Positions 34,919 through 43,255 of a stretch of 64,000 nucleotides of DNA are shown here, in pieces; the stretch's first letter is position 1, and every line of letters begins with the position of its first letter. The translations under genes and the position numbers were made by a program. Source of the DNA: Vibrio cortegadensis (GTDB lineage: Bacteria; Pseudomonadota; Gammaproteobacteria; Enterobacterales; Vibrionaceae). Where the stretch lies: positions 558,001-622,000 of the forward strand of contig NZ_AP025473.1 in NCBI RefSeq assembly GCF_024347395.1. Direction: 5' to 3'. The notes below the pieces were generated by a model. It worked only from the letters and a program-made list of their open reading frames with translations, did no database searches and had not been told where the DNA came from.

Positions 34919-37171
34919 ATGAAGTTAAAACCATTAGCGTTTTCACTCCTTATTGCCTGTGCCACGACGGTACAGGCCGCTGAGTGGGATTATCCAGCAG
35001 CCAGTGCCAGTGTGAATAACGAAGCAGAAGCGAAAACGTACCTCGACACGAGTTATGCCAATGCAGGAGAGTTTAAGTATCGCTATAAAACACAATCTCA
35101 ACTTGGTGCACATTACAATTTTGACGTTTGGGTGAAGGGGGAGTATCAAGCGCAGCGCACTGTGGTTGTAACAACGGACAAAGAACATCATGTCGTTCGT
35201 GTGTTTAAAAGCTTTGAAGATACGATCATCCGTAATGGTGAACCGATGATCGCAGCAGAGTTAGAATCGCCGCGTGAGCTACAGGCTCAAGAGCCTCCAG
35301 CACTTAGCTCGGGTAATCTGATTGATATTGAGGTTTCTTTATTCAACCCTGACTTACGTACGATGCAGCAGCAAGCCGCACCTGATTCTACTTGGGCATC
35401 CTTAGCGGATTACCCTCAGCCGATTGAGTACGTGACCAAATCTATTGAGGTTTTACAGTCGGGCGGTAAGTTCTATCTGTCTAATCCGCGATTGAAGCAA
35501 GTAGATGCAACCGGATTGTTTGCGGTGCCAGCACCTGGTGAAGCGCCAGTACTCGATACGTCTAATTTCCTCACCACAGAAGGCGTTCAAACGTTTGATA
35601 GCCCGGCAGAGATGCAAAACGCAGAGTTTGGAGATAATGCATTTCCACAATTAATGGCGTTTTACCACCTTGATAGCTCGATGCAATATCTGACGAGCTT
35701 AGCCTACGATTTGTTTGATGAGCCGCTGCGTTTTGACGCACGAGGGTTATCAAAAGACAACTCTACTTACTATTACGGACCGAAAGCATTGATGCTTGGT
35801 GTGGGTGGCGTTTCTCCTGATGCGGTCGATGGGGATGTGGTTCTGCATGAGTTTGGTCATGGTATTCATTATCAAATCGTACCGGACTGGGCTTATGGTC
35901 ATACCGGCGCTATTGCAGAAGGTTTTGCCGATTACTGGGCAGGCAGCGCAAGCTACAAGATTCAATACCTTGATACGTCACGTCGTGGTCAAGAGTTCGA
36001 TCTGGATACGGTCTTCAACTGGGATGGCGTGTTCGGTACACGTAAAACGACTCGCAGTTTATGGAACCAGCACGCTCGTTACTTTGAAAACTCAGAATAC
36101 CCCGCGCACGTCAGTGTCGGTGGCGAATTAGGTGACGAGTTATGGTCTACGCCGTTGTTCCAAGCGTTAAAAGCTTCGGTTGAGCGTTATGGTGATGGAT
36201 CTGACGGCGTTTTTCGCGAGTTTGATACCATCATTCTAGAGGGCATGTTCGGAATTGGGCGTGGAGTAAAAATGCATGATCTTGCGGAATCGACGGTATT
36301 TGCCGCAAGCGGTTTGTTCCCGGACAAAGAGTATGCCCAGTTACTAACGGACAGCTTTAATAAACATAACTTACTTAAAGCACCATTTCGCGTTCGTTAT
36401 GATGCTCGATACATCGCGCAAAGTCAGAATGTTGGGCTAAACCTCAGTCAAATGGGCCGAGAAGCCAACATCAAAGGTCAATGGCAGCTGAACAATGCAT
36501 CGGTGTTTGATATTGATGAAACGTTGTCAGATGCAAGCGCAATGAAAGTGGCGCTTCCAAGCAATCTAACCTGTGGTATGCAGTTTGATTCTACAGTGTC
36601 ATTGGACTACCAATTTGGCGACAGCTTGAAGACACATCAATGGGCAGAGAGCGTTGCATTAGTGAATGGGACACCAAAATTAGAAATACAACCTCAAGCA
36701 GTGAACTCTTCGTTGCCTGAACAGGGCGACAGACTATTCTCTCAAACGCTATCAGACAAATCTCGCACGATTGACGATTCCTTCGCTGTTTACCTGAATA
36801 TCGAGCATGACTCACTACAAGATCTACAAGTGACGCTAGTGTCACCTCAAGGTAAATCGGTTGTGTTACTCAGCCATCAATCAAGCAATACCAATGGATT
36901 TAAAGGTTACTTCACAGCTCAGTACGACGAGGAGCTACAAGCGCTTGTCGGTCAACCGAGTTGGGGTACTTGGCGTCTCGAAGTATCTGACCGTGTGTCA
37001 GGAAACTCTGGGGTGTTGAAAGAGTGGGGTGTGAGTCACTTTGCTCAGTATCAGTGCAGTGCTGATACCACTAATGAAAGTGATAGCGGTGGCTCGGGTG
37101 GTAGTGGTTCACCTTTTGCCTTATTTGGACTGTTATTGCTTTCAATGGTGAGAGTTATCCGCTCTCGATAA
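34919..37171 (+). CDS. Secreted gluzincin metalloprotease with P-domain and GlyGly-CTERM tail
   Basis: A signal peptide (to VQA) and a propeptide-like N-region precede the catalytic part. HEFGHGIH (H310, E311, H314) and the third zinc ligand in GAIAEGFADYW (E334) follow the HExxH...E gluzincin pattern, closest to M36/M4-like enzymes. Residues about 590-720 look like a proprotein-convertase P/Homo-B domain (LSDKSRTIDDSFAVYLNIEH, GTWRLEVSDRVSGNSGVLKEW). The C-terminus is SGGSGGSGS, a hydrophobic helix and RVIRSR, a GlyGly-CTERM sorting signal handled by rhombosortase. It lies nine bases after the receptor, in the same operon. Confidence 0.83.
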   Translation: MKLKPLAFSLLIACATTVQAAEWDYPAASASVNNEAEAKTYLDTSYANAGEFKYRYKTQSQLGAHYNFDVWVKGEYQAQRTVVVTTDKEHHVVRVFKSFEDTIIRNGEPMIAAELESPRELQAQEPPALSSGNLIDIEVSLFNPDLRTMQQQAAPDSTWASLADYPQPIEYVTKSIEVLQSGGKFYLSNPRLKQVDATGLFAVPAPGEAPVLDTSNFLTTEGVQTFDSPAEMQNAEFGDNAFPQLMAFYHLDSSMQYLTSLAYDLFDEPLRFDARGLSKDNSTYYYGPKALMLGVGGVSPDAVDGDVVLHEFGHGIHYQIVPDWAYGHTGAIAEGFADYWAGSASYKIQYLDTSRRGQEFDLDTVFNWDGVFGTRKTTRSLWNQHARYFENSEYPAHVSVGGELGDELWSTPLFQALKASVERYGDGSDGVFREFDTIILEGMFGIGRGVKMHDLAESTVFAASGLFPDKEYAQLLTDSFNKHNLLKAPFRVRYDARYIAQSQNVGLNLSQMGREANIKGQWQLNNASVFDIDETLSDASAMKVALPSNLTCGMQFDSTVSLDYQFGDSLKTHQWAESVALVNGTPKLEIQPQAVNSSLPEQGDRLFSQTLSDKSRTIDDSFAVYLNIEHDSLQDLQVTLVSPQGKSVVLLSHQSSNTNGFKGYFTAQYDEELQALVGQPSWGTWRLEVSDRVSGNSGVLKEWGVSHFAQYQCSADTTNESDSGGSGGSGSPFALFGLLLLSMVRVIRSR

Positions 37172-37204
37172 ACCACATACTATTAATCAAAAGAAGATAA
37201 ATCT

Positions 37205-38638
37205 ATGAAGTTTCAATATTCTTTCATTGCTGCATCATTAGCCCTAGTTGGCTGTGGCGGCGGTTCTGGTGGTGACACGACAGCGCCGACTTATGATGTA
37301 GCGGGCACCATTGTTTCACAAGGCACACTTCTTGATACACCAGTATGTGTCGACTTAAACCAAAACTTTGCTTGTGACTCGACTGAGCCAAATACAAAGA
37401 GTGATAATTCAGGTAAATTTGCGCTGAACTCGGGCAACAAAAACATTTTGACTAGCACGATTCTGGCTCAAGTTGACCAAGGTTCAAGTCAGACACTTAG
37501 CCTCGCTACTCCGGGCCAAAACCTAGCGACTGGAAATACAATTAACGGTGTTACGACGCTGATGGCAGGTTTGGTTGTGGATGGTAAAACCGTCGCTCAA
37601 GCTGAAGAAATTGTAAAAGCTCAACTCACCGATGCAGGCGTTTCACTGTCTGGTTCGGTCATGTCTAATGCAAGTGCTAGTGAGTTCGATAACCTAGAGC
37701 AAAACGCGGTAGCACTGTTGGCAGAAATGCAGCCTGATCAAATGACGAAAGGCGTTGCCCTGCTTGCTCAAAGCCTGAGTTATCAAAGTAAACCGTTAGT
37801 ATCAGAGTTACTGACTCAAGCAGAGGCAAAAGCGTTTGCAGAGGAAATTTCAGCGGTGGCAGAGCAGACCGTTGGCAGTAACGATACTGGCGTAGTTCTT
37901 CACTTTGCTGATGGCGCTGCAGACGTAGCAGAAGTTCAAACTTCTTACCCTGGTCAAGATGCGGAGTACGGTTTTGATAAAGATGACAAGCAGGCATCAA
38001 CAGGTGCTGGCTTTAAGTTCGTTAAGCTAGATTCACAAGGCGCAACATTGGCTGCGGACGCAACCGAGTGGGCTTGTACAATGGATGAGCGCACTGGTCT
38101 AGTGTGGGAAAACAAGAGTGCGGACGCGAGTTCTGTTCAATTTAAAGATCGTACATTCGTTTTTGAATCAGCAACATTCAAACCGTATTACGAAGATCTC
38201 GAAGTGGTTGGTTGTGTGGATGCCGCTGATGGCATCTGTTCAACAAGTCAATATGTTGAACACATAAACAAGCAGTCGCTATGTGGCATTGCGGACTGGC
38301 GTCTACCAACATACCAAGAGTTCTATGATGCTCTGGACTTAGGTGAAACAGAGAAAGATACCGACGGTAATGTTTATGGTATGACGATGGATTATTTCCC
38401 CCAGCAGGGTAAGGGCAGTCCAGATATTGAATCGGGTGCAATTTGGTTAAGTGATTTCACATTTAACAACTACTCTACTTATAACTATGAAGGTGCACTT
38501 CAATTTGCAGTAGTGGCTGCGAAAGGTGCAGACCGAGGTTACGTTAGCTTTGTTGAGATTTATTCTGACAAAGTGGAGCGTGATACTGGTACATCATACC
38601 AATTCCCAATCCGTCTAGTAGCAGTTAAGGGCCAATAA
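37205..38638 (+). CDS. DUF1566 (Lcl C-terminal) lipoprotein, large
   Basis: Lipobox VGC is followed by Gly-rich sequence, an Ig/carboxypeptidase-like segment (SQGTLLDTPVCVDLNQNFACDSTEP) and a helical middle. The C-terminal 180 residues carry the DUF1566 pattern: DERTGLVWENKS, LCGIADWRLPTYQEFYDAL, IWLSDFTF, QFPIRLVAVKGQ. Function is unknown for the family. It is fourth in the iron-linked operon, so a surface role with the receptor or protease is possible but unproven. Confidence 0.72.
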   Translation: MKFQYSFIAASLALVGCGGGSGGDTTAPTYDVAGTIVSQGTLLDTPVCVDLNQNFACDSTEPNTKSDNSGKFALNSGNKNILTSTILAQVDQGSSQTLSLATPGQNLATGNTINGVTTLMAGLVVDGKTVAQAEEIVKAQLTDAGVSLSGSVMSNASASEFDNLEQNAVALLAEMQPDQMTKGVALLAQSLSYQSKPLVSELLTQAEAKAFAEEISAVAEQTVGSNDTGVVLHFADGAADVAEVQTSYPGQDAEYGFDKDDKQASTGAGFKFVKLDSQGATLAADATEWACTMDERTGLVWENKSADASSVQFKDRTFVFESATFKPYYEDLEVVGCVDAADGICSTSQYVEHINKQSLCGIADWRLPTYQEFYDALDLGETEKDTDGNVYGMTMDYFPQQGKGSPDIESGAIWLSDFTFNNYSTYNYEGALQFAVVAAKGADRGYVSFVEIYSDKVERDTGTSYQFPIRLVAVKGQ

Positions 38639-38639
38639 A

Positions 38640-39212
38640 ATGAAGAAAATAATGACCGCGCTATCTCTTGTTCTGGCTTCTCAAGTTGCCATGGCTGCAC
38701 AAGAATGTTCCACAGATTTTGGCAAGACAGCACCAAATTCTCGTTACACTTACTCTGATGCTGGGACGATAACTGACTTAAAAACGAGCCTGACGTGGAT
38801 GCGTTGTCCTGTAGGACAATCATGGGATACAGCGAATAAGGCATGTTCTGGCGCCGCGACTAAGATGTCATGGCAGTTAGCTCTATCAACCGCAGAGCAA
38901 ATTCGAAATGAATCAGGCAACCATGCTTTGTATGACTTCGCTGGCAAAAAGAACTGGCGCTTACCCAATATTAAAGAGTTGGTCGCGTTGACTGAACGTG
39001 CTTGCCATAGCCCTGCGATGAATGGCACTGCATTCGCAAGTGGTTACACGCTAGAAGTCGGTGACTATGCCGGCTATATCTGGAGTAACACTCCGAACGG
39101 TGATGGTTCAAACGTAATGGTGTTTGACTCAGTGAATGGCGAAGTTTACAACTGGAACCCACTAGAGCCGACGAACACTTTTTCTCTGCTACTGGTGACA
39201 GACGAAGAGTAA
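38640..39212 (+). CDS. DUF1566 protein, small, exported
   Basis: A signal peptide (to AMA) is followed by one DUF1566 domain: DLKTSLTWMRCPVGQSWD, KKNWRLPNIKELVALTERAC, YIWSNTPN, and an ending in LLLVTDEE. It starts one base after the stop of the larger DUF1566 gene. Several paired Cys suggest disulfides. Its function is unknown. Confidence 0.72.
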   Translation: MKKIMTALSLVLASQVAMAAQECSTDFGKTAPNSRYTYSDAGTITDLKTSLTWMRCPVGQSWDTANKACSGAATKMSWQLALSTAEQIRNESGNHALYDFAGKKNWRLPNIKELVALTERACHSPAMNGTAFASGYTLEVGDYAGYIWSNTPNGDGSNVMVFDSVNGEVYNWNPLEPTNTFSLLLVTDEE

Positions 39213-39297
39213 CTGCCATCATACCTTTGTTCAAAGGATGCCATTTTTCGAGTCAAGTTATCCGATGGACTGTTTCACGTATTAGAGAATTAACAAT

Positions 39298-39340
39298 AGA
39301 GTGCCTCAAGTGAATTGGGCTTTGAGGCGCTCTATATTTT
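39298..39340 (+). terminator. Probable terminator of the iron-linked operon
   Basis: AGAGTGCCTCAA pairs with TTGAGGCGCTCT (one G-U) over a 12-base loop, followed by ATATTTTATT. The stem is strong and the T tract imperfect. Confidence 0.6.
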
Positions 39341-39443
39341 ATTGTTAATAGAAAAACACACACTCTCTTTCTATATTCATTCAAGAATATTAAAAAGCAC
39401 TATTGGATGTATGTTATCCCCCTTTGATAATAAATCGCGGGAA

Positions 39444-39680
39444 TTAAACGGCTATTTTTTGGCTGGATTTATATATCCTTACGATGTGATAAACATTAAT
39501 TAAAGCACAAAAGCCATTCATAAAGACTACCGGCCAGGCTCCGATAGCTAAGCCATACACCACAAACCCGATACAGCCAACAAAGTTAATATAACGAAGC
39601 TTTTTTATATCGCTCATTAAAAGCGATATGCCGACGAATAATGAAGCCAGGTAACCCAGCATATCCGGAGTTAACATCAT
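39444..39680 (-). CDS. Small inner-membrane protein (YgjV-like)
   Basis: This 78-residue protein has two to three hydrophobic segments (MLGYLASLFVGISLLM, INFVGCIGFVVYGLAIGAWPVVFMNGFCALINVYHIV). The pattern is like one half of YgjV-type or PnuC-like membrane proteins. Its start overlaps the deoD stop (TAATG), so it is translationally coupled to a nucleoside phosphorylase. A nucleoside-related transport or accessory role is only a guess. Confidence 0.6.
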   Translation of the reverse strand: MMLTPDMLGYLASLFVGISLLMSDIKKLRYINFVGCIGFVVYGLAIGAWPVVFMNGFCALINVYHIVRIYKSSQKIAV

Positions 39681-40387
39681 TAATCCTTAAGAGCTGTCTC
39701 TAAAGCCAGCTCCATCATTTGGTTAAAGGTGGTTTCACGCTCTTCTGCAGTTGTCTCTTCTCCACTAATGATATGGTCAGAAACAGTCAGAATACTCAGA
39801 GCTTGAACATGGCTTTCTGCAGCAATAGCAAACAATGCCGAAGTTTCCATTTCACAAGCAAGAATGTTCATTTTCAGCAGAGCTGGCATTAGATTTGGGT
39901 CTTTTCCATAGAATAGATCGTTCGTGAAAATACTACCGAAACGAGCAGGAATTTTATGGCTATCAGCAGTTTCCCAACAAGCTTTCAGTAATTCAAAATC
40001 TGGTACCGCTGCATAATCGTAACCGGCAAGGCGTGTTCTATTTGTTGTAGAAGCCGTACTTGCACCTGTTGCGACAATAATATCCCGAACAAAAATATCG
40101 TCGGAAACACCGCCACAACTACCTACACGGATCAACTTTTTTACATTGTATTCGTTGATTAGCTCATGGGCATAAATAGAGACAGATGGAATACCCATAC
40201 CATGCCCCATTACTGATATTTTTTTACCTTTGTAATAGCCGGTATAACCAAACATATTTCGTACATCACAAACTTGCTTAGCACTCTCTAGATAATGTTC
40301 GGCAATGTACTTTGCTCGCAGTGGATCACCTGGAAATAATACAGTTTCAGCAAATGCACCTTGAGGTGCGTTAATATGTGGAGTCAT
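39680..40387 (-). CDS. deoD: Purine-nucleoside phosphorylase DeoD type
   Basis: It cleaves purine (deoxy)nucleosides with phosphate to base and (deoxy)ribose-1-phosphate. It has the family features of a trimeric/hexameric NP-I enzyme: ETVLFPGDPLRAKYIAEHYL, VMGHGMGIPS, RVGSCGG, and the substrate-binding Glu in CEMETSALFAI. SDHIISGE contains the catalytic Asp. Length (235) is typical. It is not next to deoABC genes, so it may be a second copy. A Crp-type regulator is divergently encoded. Confidence 0.92.
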   Translation of the reverse strand: MTPHINAPQGAFAETVLFPGDPLRAKYIAEHYLESAKQVCDVRNMFGYTGYYKGKKISVMGHGMGIPSVSIYAHELINEYNVKKLIRVGSCGGVSDDIFVRDIIVATGASTASTTNRTRLAGYDYAAVPDFELLKACWETADSHKIPARFGSIFTNDLFYGKDPNLMPALLKMNILACEMETSALFAIAAESHVQALSILTVSDHIISGEETTAEERETTFNQMMELALETALKD

Positions 40388-40507
40388 ATTGATACCCTTA
40401 ACAGTTAACAGATTTATTGCTATGTTATTCCTACTTACTTAAAAGCATCAGGACACTTGTCTGGATCGGAGTTGTTCTGTTCACAAAAATAATCGCAGGT
40501 CATCGAA

Positions 40508-41173
40508 GTGAATAAAATCAAAGAATTATCGAAGCATGGTCATGCGTTATTCTGTCAGCTTTTGGAAAAACAAGAACTAAAAACCAAACATTTTCAGCCT
40601 GGTGACTATTTACTAAAACAAGGACAAGAGATCTGCGAGCTGTATTGGGTTGGAATGGGCGAGTACAGTATTGATCATACCGCTAAGAATGGACGTGGCT
40701 TGAGTTTAGGTCTCTTTTTTGCCGACAATCGCTTGTTTGGAGAAGTCGAATTTCTTACAAATACCAAGTGCCAGTTTGATATCCGTGCCAGTGATATACT
40801 TGAGGCTAAAGTTGTACCTGTAAGCCTTATTTCTGAATTTATGCAGCAAGAGCCCATGCTGGCTATTTGGCTAAGCCAGTCATTGTCAGAGAAATACCAG
40901 GATACTATGTCGGTGGCAATGAACCGAATTTTATATCCCTTAATTTACAACATCGCCTGGGATATTGAGCAACGCTACCTCGAAGCTAAACCTAAAATTA
41001 ATTTTGCTCAGGCATATAAAGAAGCTGAACGTTTTGGTTGTTCAGAGCGAACCTATAGCCGTGTGGTTCATCAATTGCTTGACTTGGGGTTTGTCGAAAA
41101 GATTGGTAACCAATTAAAAGTTAAGAATATTGAAAAATTGTCAGCTTTTATTGAGACCCAAAATCTGGCTTAA
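40508..41173 (+). CDS. Crp/Fnr-family regulator (YeiL-like)
   Basis: An N-terminal cyclic-nucleotide-binding-fold domain (FQPGDYLLKQGQEICELYWVGMGEYSI, LFGEVEFLTN) is joined by a long dimerisation helix to a C-terminal winged helix (AERFGCSERTYSRVVHQLLDLGFVEKIGNQLKV). It lacks the Cys set of FNR. It is divergent from deoD and its membrane partner, which it likely controls. The effector is unknown. Confidence 0.82.
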   Translation: MNKIKELSKHGHALFCQLLEKQELKTKHFQPGDYLLKQGQEICELYWVGMGEYSIDHTAKNGRGLSLGLFFADNRLFGEVEFLTNTKCQFDIRASDILEAKVVPVSLISEFMQQEPMLAIWLSQSLSEKYQDTMSVAMNRILYPLIYNIAWDIEQRYLEAKPKINFAQAYKEAERFGCSERTYSRVVHQLLDLGFVEKIGNQLKVKNIEKLSAFIETQNLA

Positions 41174-41205
41174 ATGATCATTCACGAAGATCTATAAAAT
41201 AAATC

Positions 41206-41234
41206 TAAGCTCACCATGAGTAGCAGTGAGCTTA
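41206..41234 (+). terminator. Hairpin after Crp-type regulator gene
   Basis: TAAGCTCAC and GTGAGCTTA form a 9-bp stem. No clear T tract follows. Confidence 0.35.
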
Positions 41235-41424
41235 AGATTCAATTGGGTTATTGAAGAGTTCAAGAGCCTAAAAGAAAACTCATCCAATTTACTCTAAGGC
41301 TGCTCTTTGTTGGTTAATGACCAAAGATATACTTGCTTGAGCAAACTGATTCTTTTACGAAAACGTCGCTTTGGCTGAGCACAATGAATGTTTGTTGAAC
41401 TCACTTTCAATTTTAATGTCGATT

Positions 41425-41853
41425 TCATTTCGCCTCCATCCACCAGCACAATGCACCTCCTACGCCGTAAGCAAACAGATCTTTCCAATCAAATGTCGCG
41501 CCTAAAATCATGGCAAGAAGCGAGGGTGATTCGATACCAAGCCAAGTCGCCACCTGTAATAGCTGTCCAAATTCGACAACAAACGCTATTAATACCACCA
41601 ACGCAGCGAGCCATTTGACGGGCATTGAGAGGATGCTCGCCAACAAGTAGTAAAGCCAAACAACAACCAACACATCACCGAATGTCGGGCGAATAAAGCT
41701 GTCTCGAACGTAAAGCGCGATGACCACCAGAGCGATGAAACAGATGAAGCTTTTAAGCCCATGTATCGTAGAAAAACGAAAGTAAATACCGGTATTATTG
41801 TCATTCATTTCGCTTTGCTGACGGGCAAAAATATTCTGCTTAAGCATCTTCAT
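41425..41853 (-). CDS. DUF2809 membrane protein
   Basis: This 142-residue protein has four hydrophobic segments with the family pattern: YFRFSTIHGLKSFICF start, VRDSFIRPTFGDVLVVVWLYYLLASIL, FVVEFGQLLQVATWLGI, GATFDWKDLFAYGVGG end. It overlaps the creD end by 14 bases and is presumably the last gene of the cre operon. Its function is unknown. Confidence 0.8.
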   Translation of the reverse strand: MKMLKQNIFARQQSEMNDNNTGIYFRFSTIHGLKSFICFIALVVIALYVRDSFIRPTFGDVLVVVWLYYLLASILSMPVKWLAALVVLIAFVVEFGQLLQVATWLGIESPSLLAMILGATFDWKDLFAYGVGGALCWWMEAK

Positions 41854-43180
41854 TTTCAGCCTTTACTTCGTCTTCCACTTTTATATTGCGGGCATACCAG
41901 TCAACGTTGCGTGTGATCACCATAGTGAAGCTCAAAATCGCGAAGCACAGCAATGCGCCCATGACTAACGCGTAACTTTCTGCTTGAAGCAACCCAAACA
42001 ATAAGCCGTAGATCGTGAGCAATAACACACCAAATACCGTGCCATGCTTTAGGTTATTCAACATACCACTGACGTACACGCTCAATAGACCCGTCGATGC
42101 CACCGCTGACACGACATATGCCCAGTTGAAACCTAGGTGCTCACTCATCGAAATCAGCAGCAAATAGAAAAGCGCCAGAGCCAAGCCAATAAACCCATAT
42201 TGCACAGGGTGGACTGGACGCGCTTGAAACAGTTCCAACAGAAAGAAGCTCGCGAATACTAGCATTATCACTAATAGTGAGTAATTCACAGCGCGATGAG
42301 ATTTCAAATAGTGATCAACGGGATCAATCAAATCCACGCCCATTTGTCGTTGCTCAAGCTCATAGCAAGCGCTGTTTGATGACAGGCAGCTTTGGAATAA
42401 TTGCGCGATATTGGTAGAGAAGTTATTACTTACCCACTGCGCTTTAAATCCATCTTCAGATATATCTGACGCTACTGGTAAGTAGTCACCGATAAAGCTA
42501 GGGTGTGCCCAAGGAGAAGACAATTCCACCGTAGTTTCGCTGCCAATAGGCGTTATTTGCAGCTGTCCCATCCCTTGGAGTAAGAAGTTAAGGCCGAATG
42601 CCAAAGGTTGTTCTGTTTTCAGGTCATCCAGTTTTAGCTCACTATGGAAACCTTGTGGTAGCTGATCTAATCCGGTTCCTGGTATCACTTCAATATCTGA
42701 GCTTGCGAGCGTCATGTCATCAAGGCGAATCAGTCCGCGACTGTCTTCAATGCCAACCACAAGGCTGATGTTTTTAATATCAAGATCATGCAGTGCCGCT
42801 AAGTCGCCTGCATCAAAAACACCGTTAAGCGCCACTTGCGCTTTGTATAAACGCGCACGGTAAATACCGCGATATTTTTCAAAACTGTCCAGATCAGCGC
42901 TCATATCGAAGGTATTCGGTAAGAGGAATTTACGGCGTTCTTTAATCTGGATTTTTTCATCTAGATAGCTGGTCTCGGTGTAGTTCACCATGATGAAAGG
43001 ACCAATGATGCGTTGTTCGCCACTGCTGCTGCGTGCTATGTCATTCCTTACTTCATCTTGGCGATACGAACGTTCTGAGATCAGCCCAGTGACCATTGAA
43101 AGGGGGATTTGCAGTAAGACAAACAAAAACAGCACGAAGGCGAACTTCATGCCGAGCTGATTATTGAGGATTTTTTTCAT
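41840..43180 (-). CDS. creD: Inner-membrane protein CreD
   Basis: This is the effector membrane protein of the CreBC regulon, linked in other bacteria to envelope stress and colicin/beta-lactam phenotypes. An N-terminal transmembrane helix is followed by a periplasmic domain (SERSYRQDEVRNDIARSSSGEQRIIGPFIMVNY, LPNTFDMSADL) and C-terminal multi-pass segments (ARPVHPVQYGFIGLALALFYLLLISMSEHLGF). It is downstream of creBC. Its ribosome site is inside a strong hairpin (43187-43232). Confidence 0.9.
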   Translation of the reverse strand: MKKILNNQLGMKFAFVLFLFVLLQIPLSMVTGLISERSYRQDEVRNDIARSSSGEQRIIGPFIMVNYTETSYLDEKIQIKERRKFLLPNTFDMSADLDSFEKYRGIYRARLYKAQVALNGVFDAGDLAALHDLDIKNISLVVGIEDSRGLIRLDDMTLASSDIEVIPGTGLDQLPQGFHSELKLDDLKTEQPLAFGLNFLLQGMGQLQITPIGSETTVELSSPWAHPSFIGDYLPVASDISEDGFKAQWVSNNFSTNIAQLFQSCLSSNSACYELEQRQMGVDLIDPVDHYLKSHRAVNYSLLVIMLVFASFFLLELFQARPVHPVQYGFIGLALALFYLLLISMSEHLGFNWAYVVSAVASTGLLSVYVSGMLNNLKHGTVFGVLLLTIYGLLFGLLQAESYALVMGALLCFAILSFTMVITRNVDWYARNIKVEDEVKAENEDA

Positions 43181-43186
43181 GTTTTA

Positions 43187-43232
43187 TTCTCCATTTGCTG
43201 ATGTAGATAATCTAAATCAGCAGTTTGGAGAA
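43187..43232 (-). promoter_or_regulatory. Hairpin covering the creD ribosome-binding site
   Basis: On the minus strand TTCTCCA...GCTGA pairs with TCAGC...TGGAGAA. The 3' arm contains the GGAG of creD, whose ATG is at 43180. The sequestered site could throttle creD translation. Confidence 0.55.
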
Positions 43233-43255
43233 CGAATGGAGCTAATGTGGAGTTT

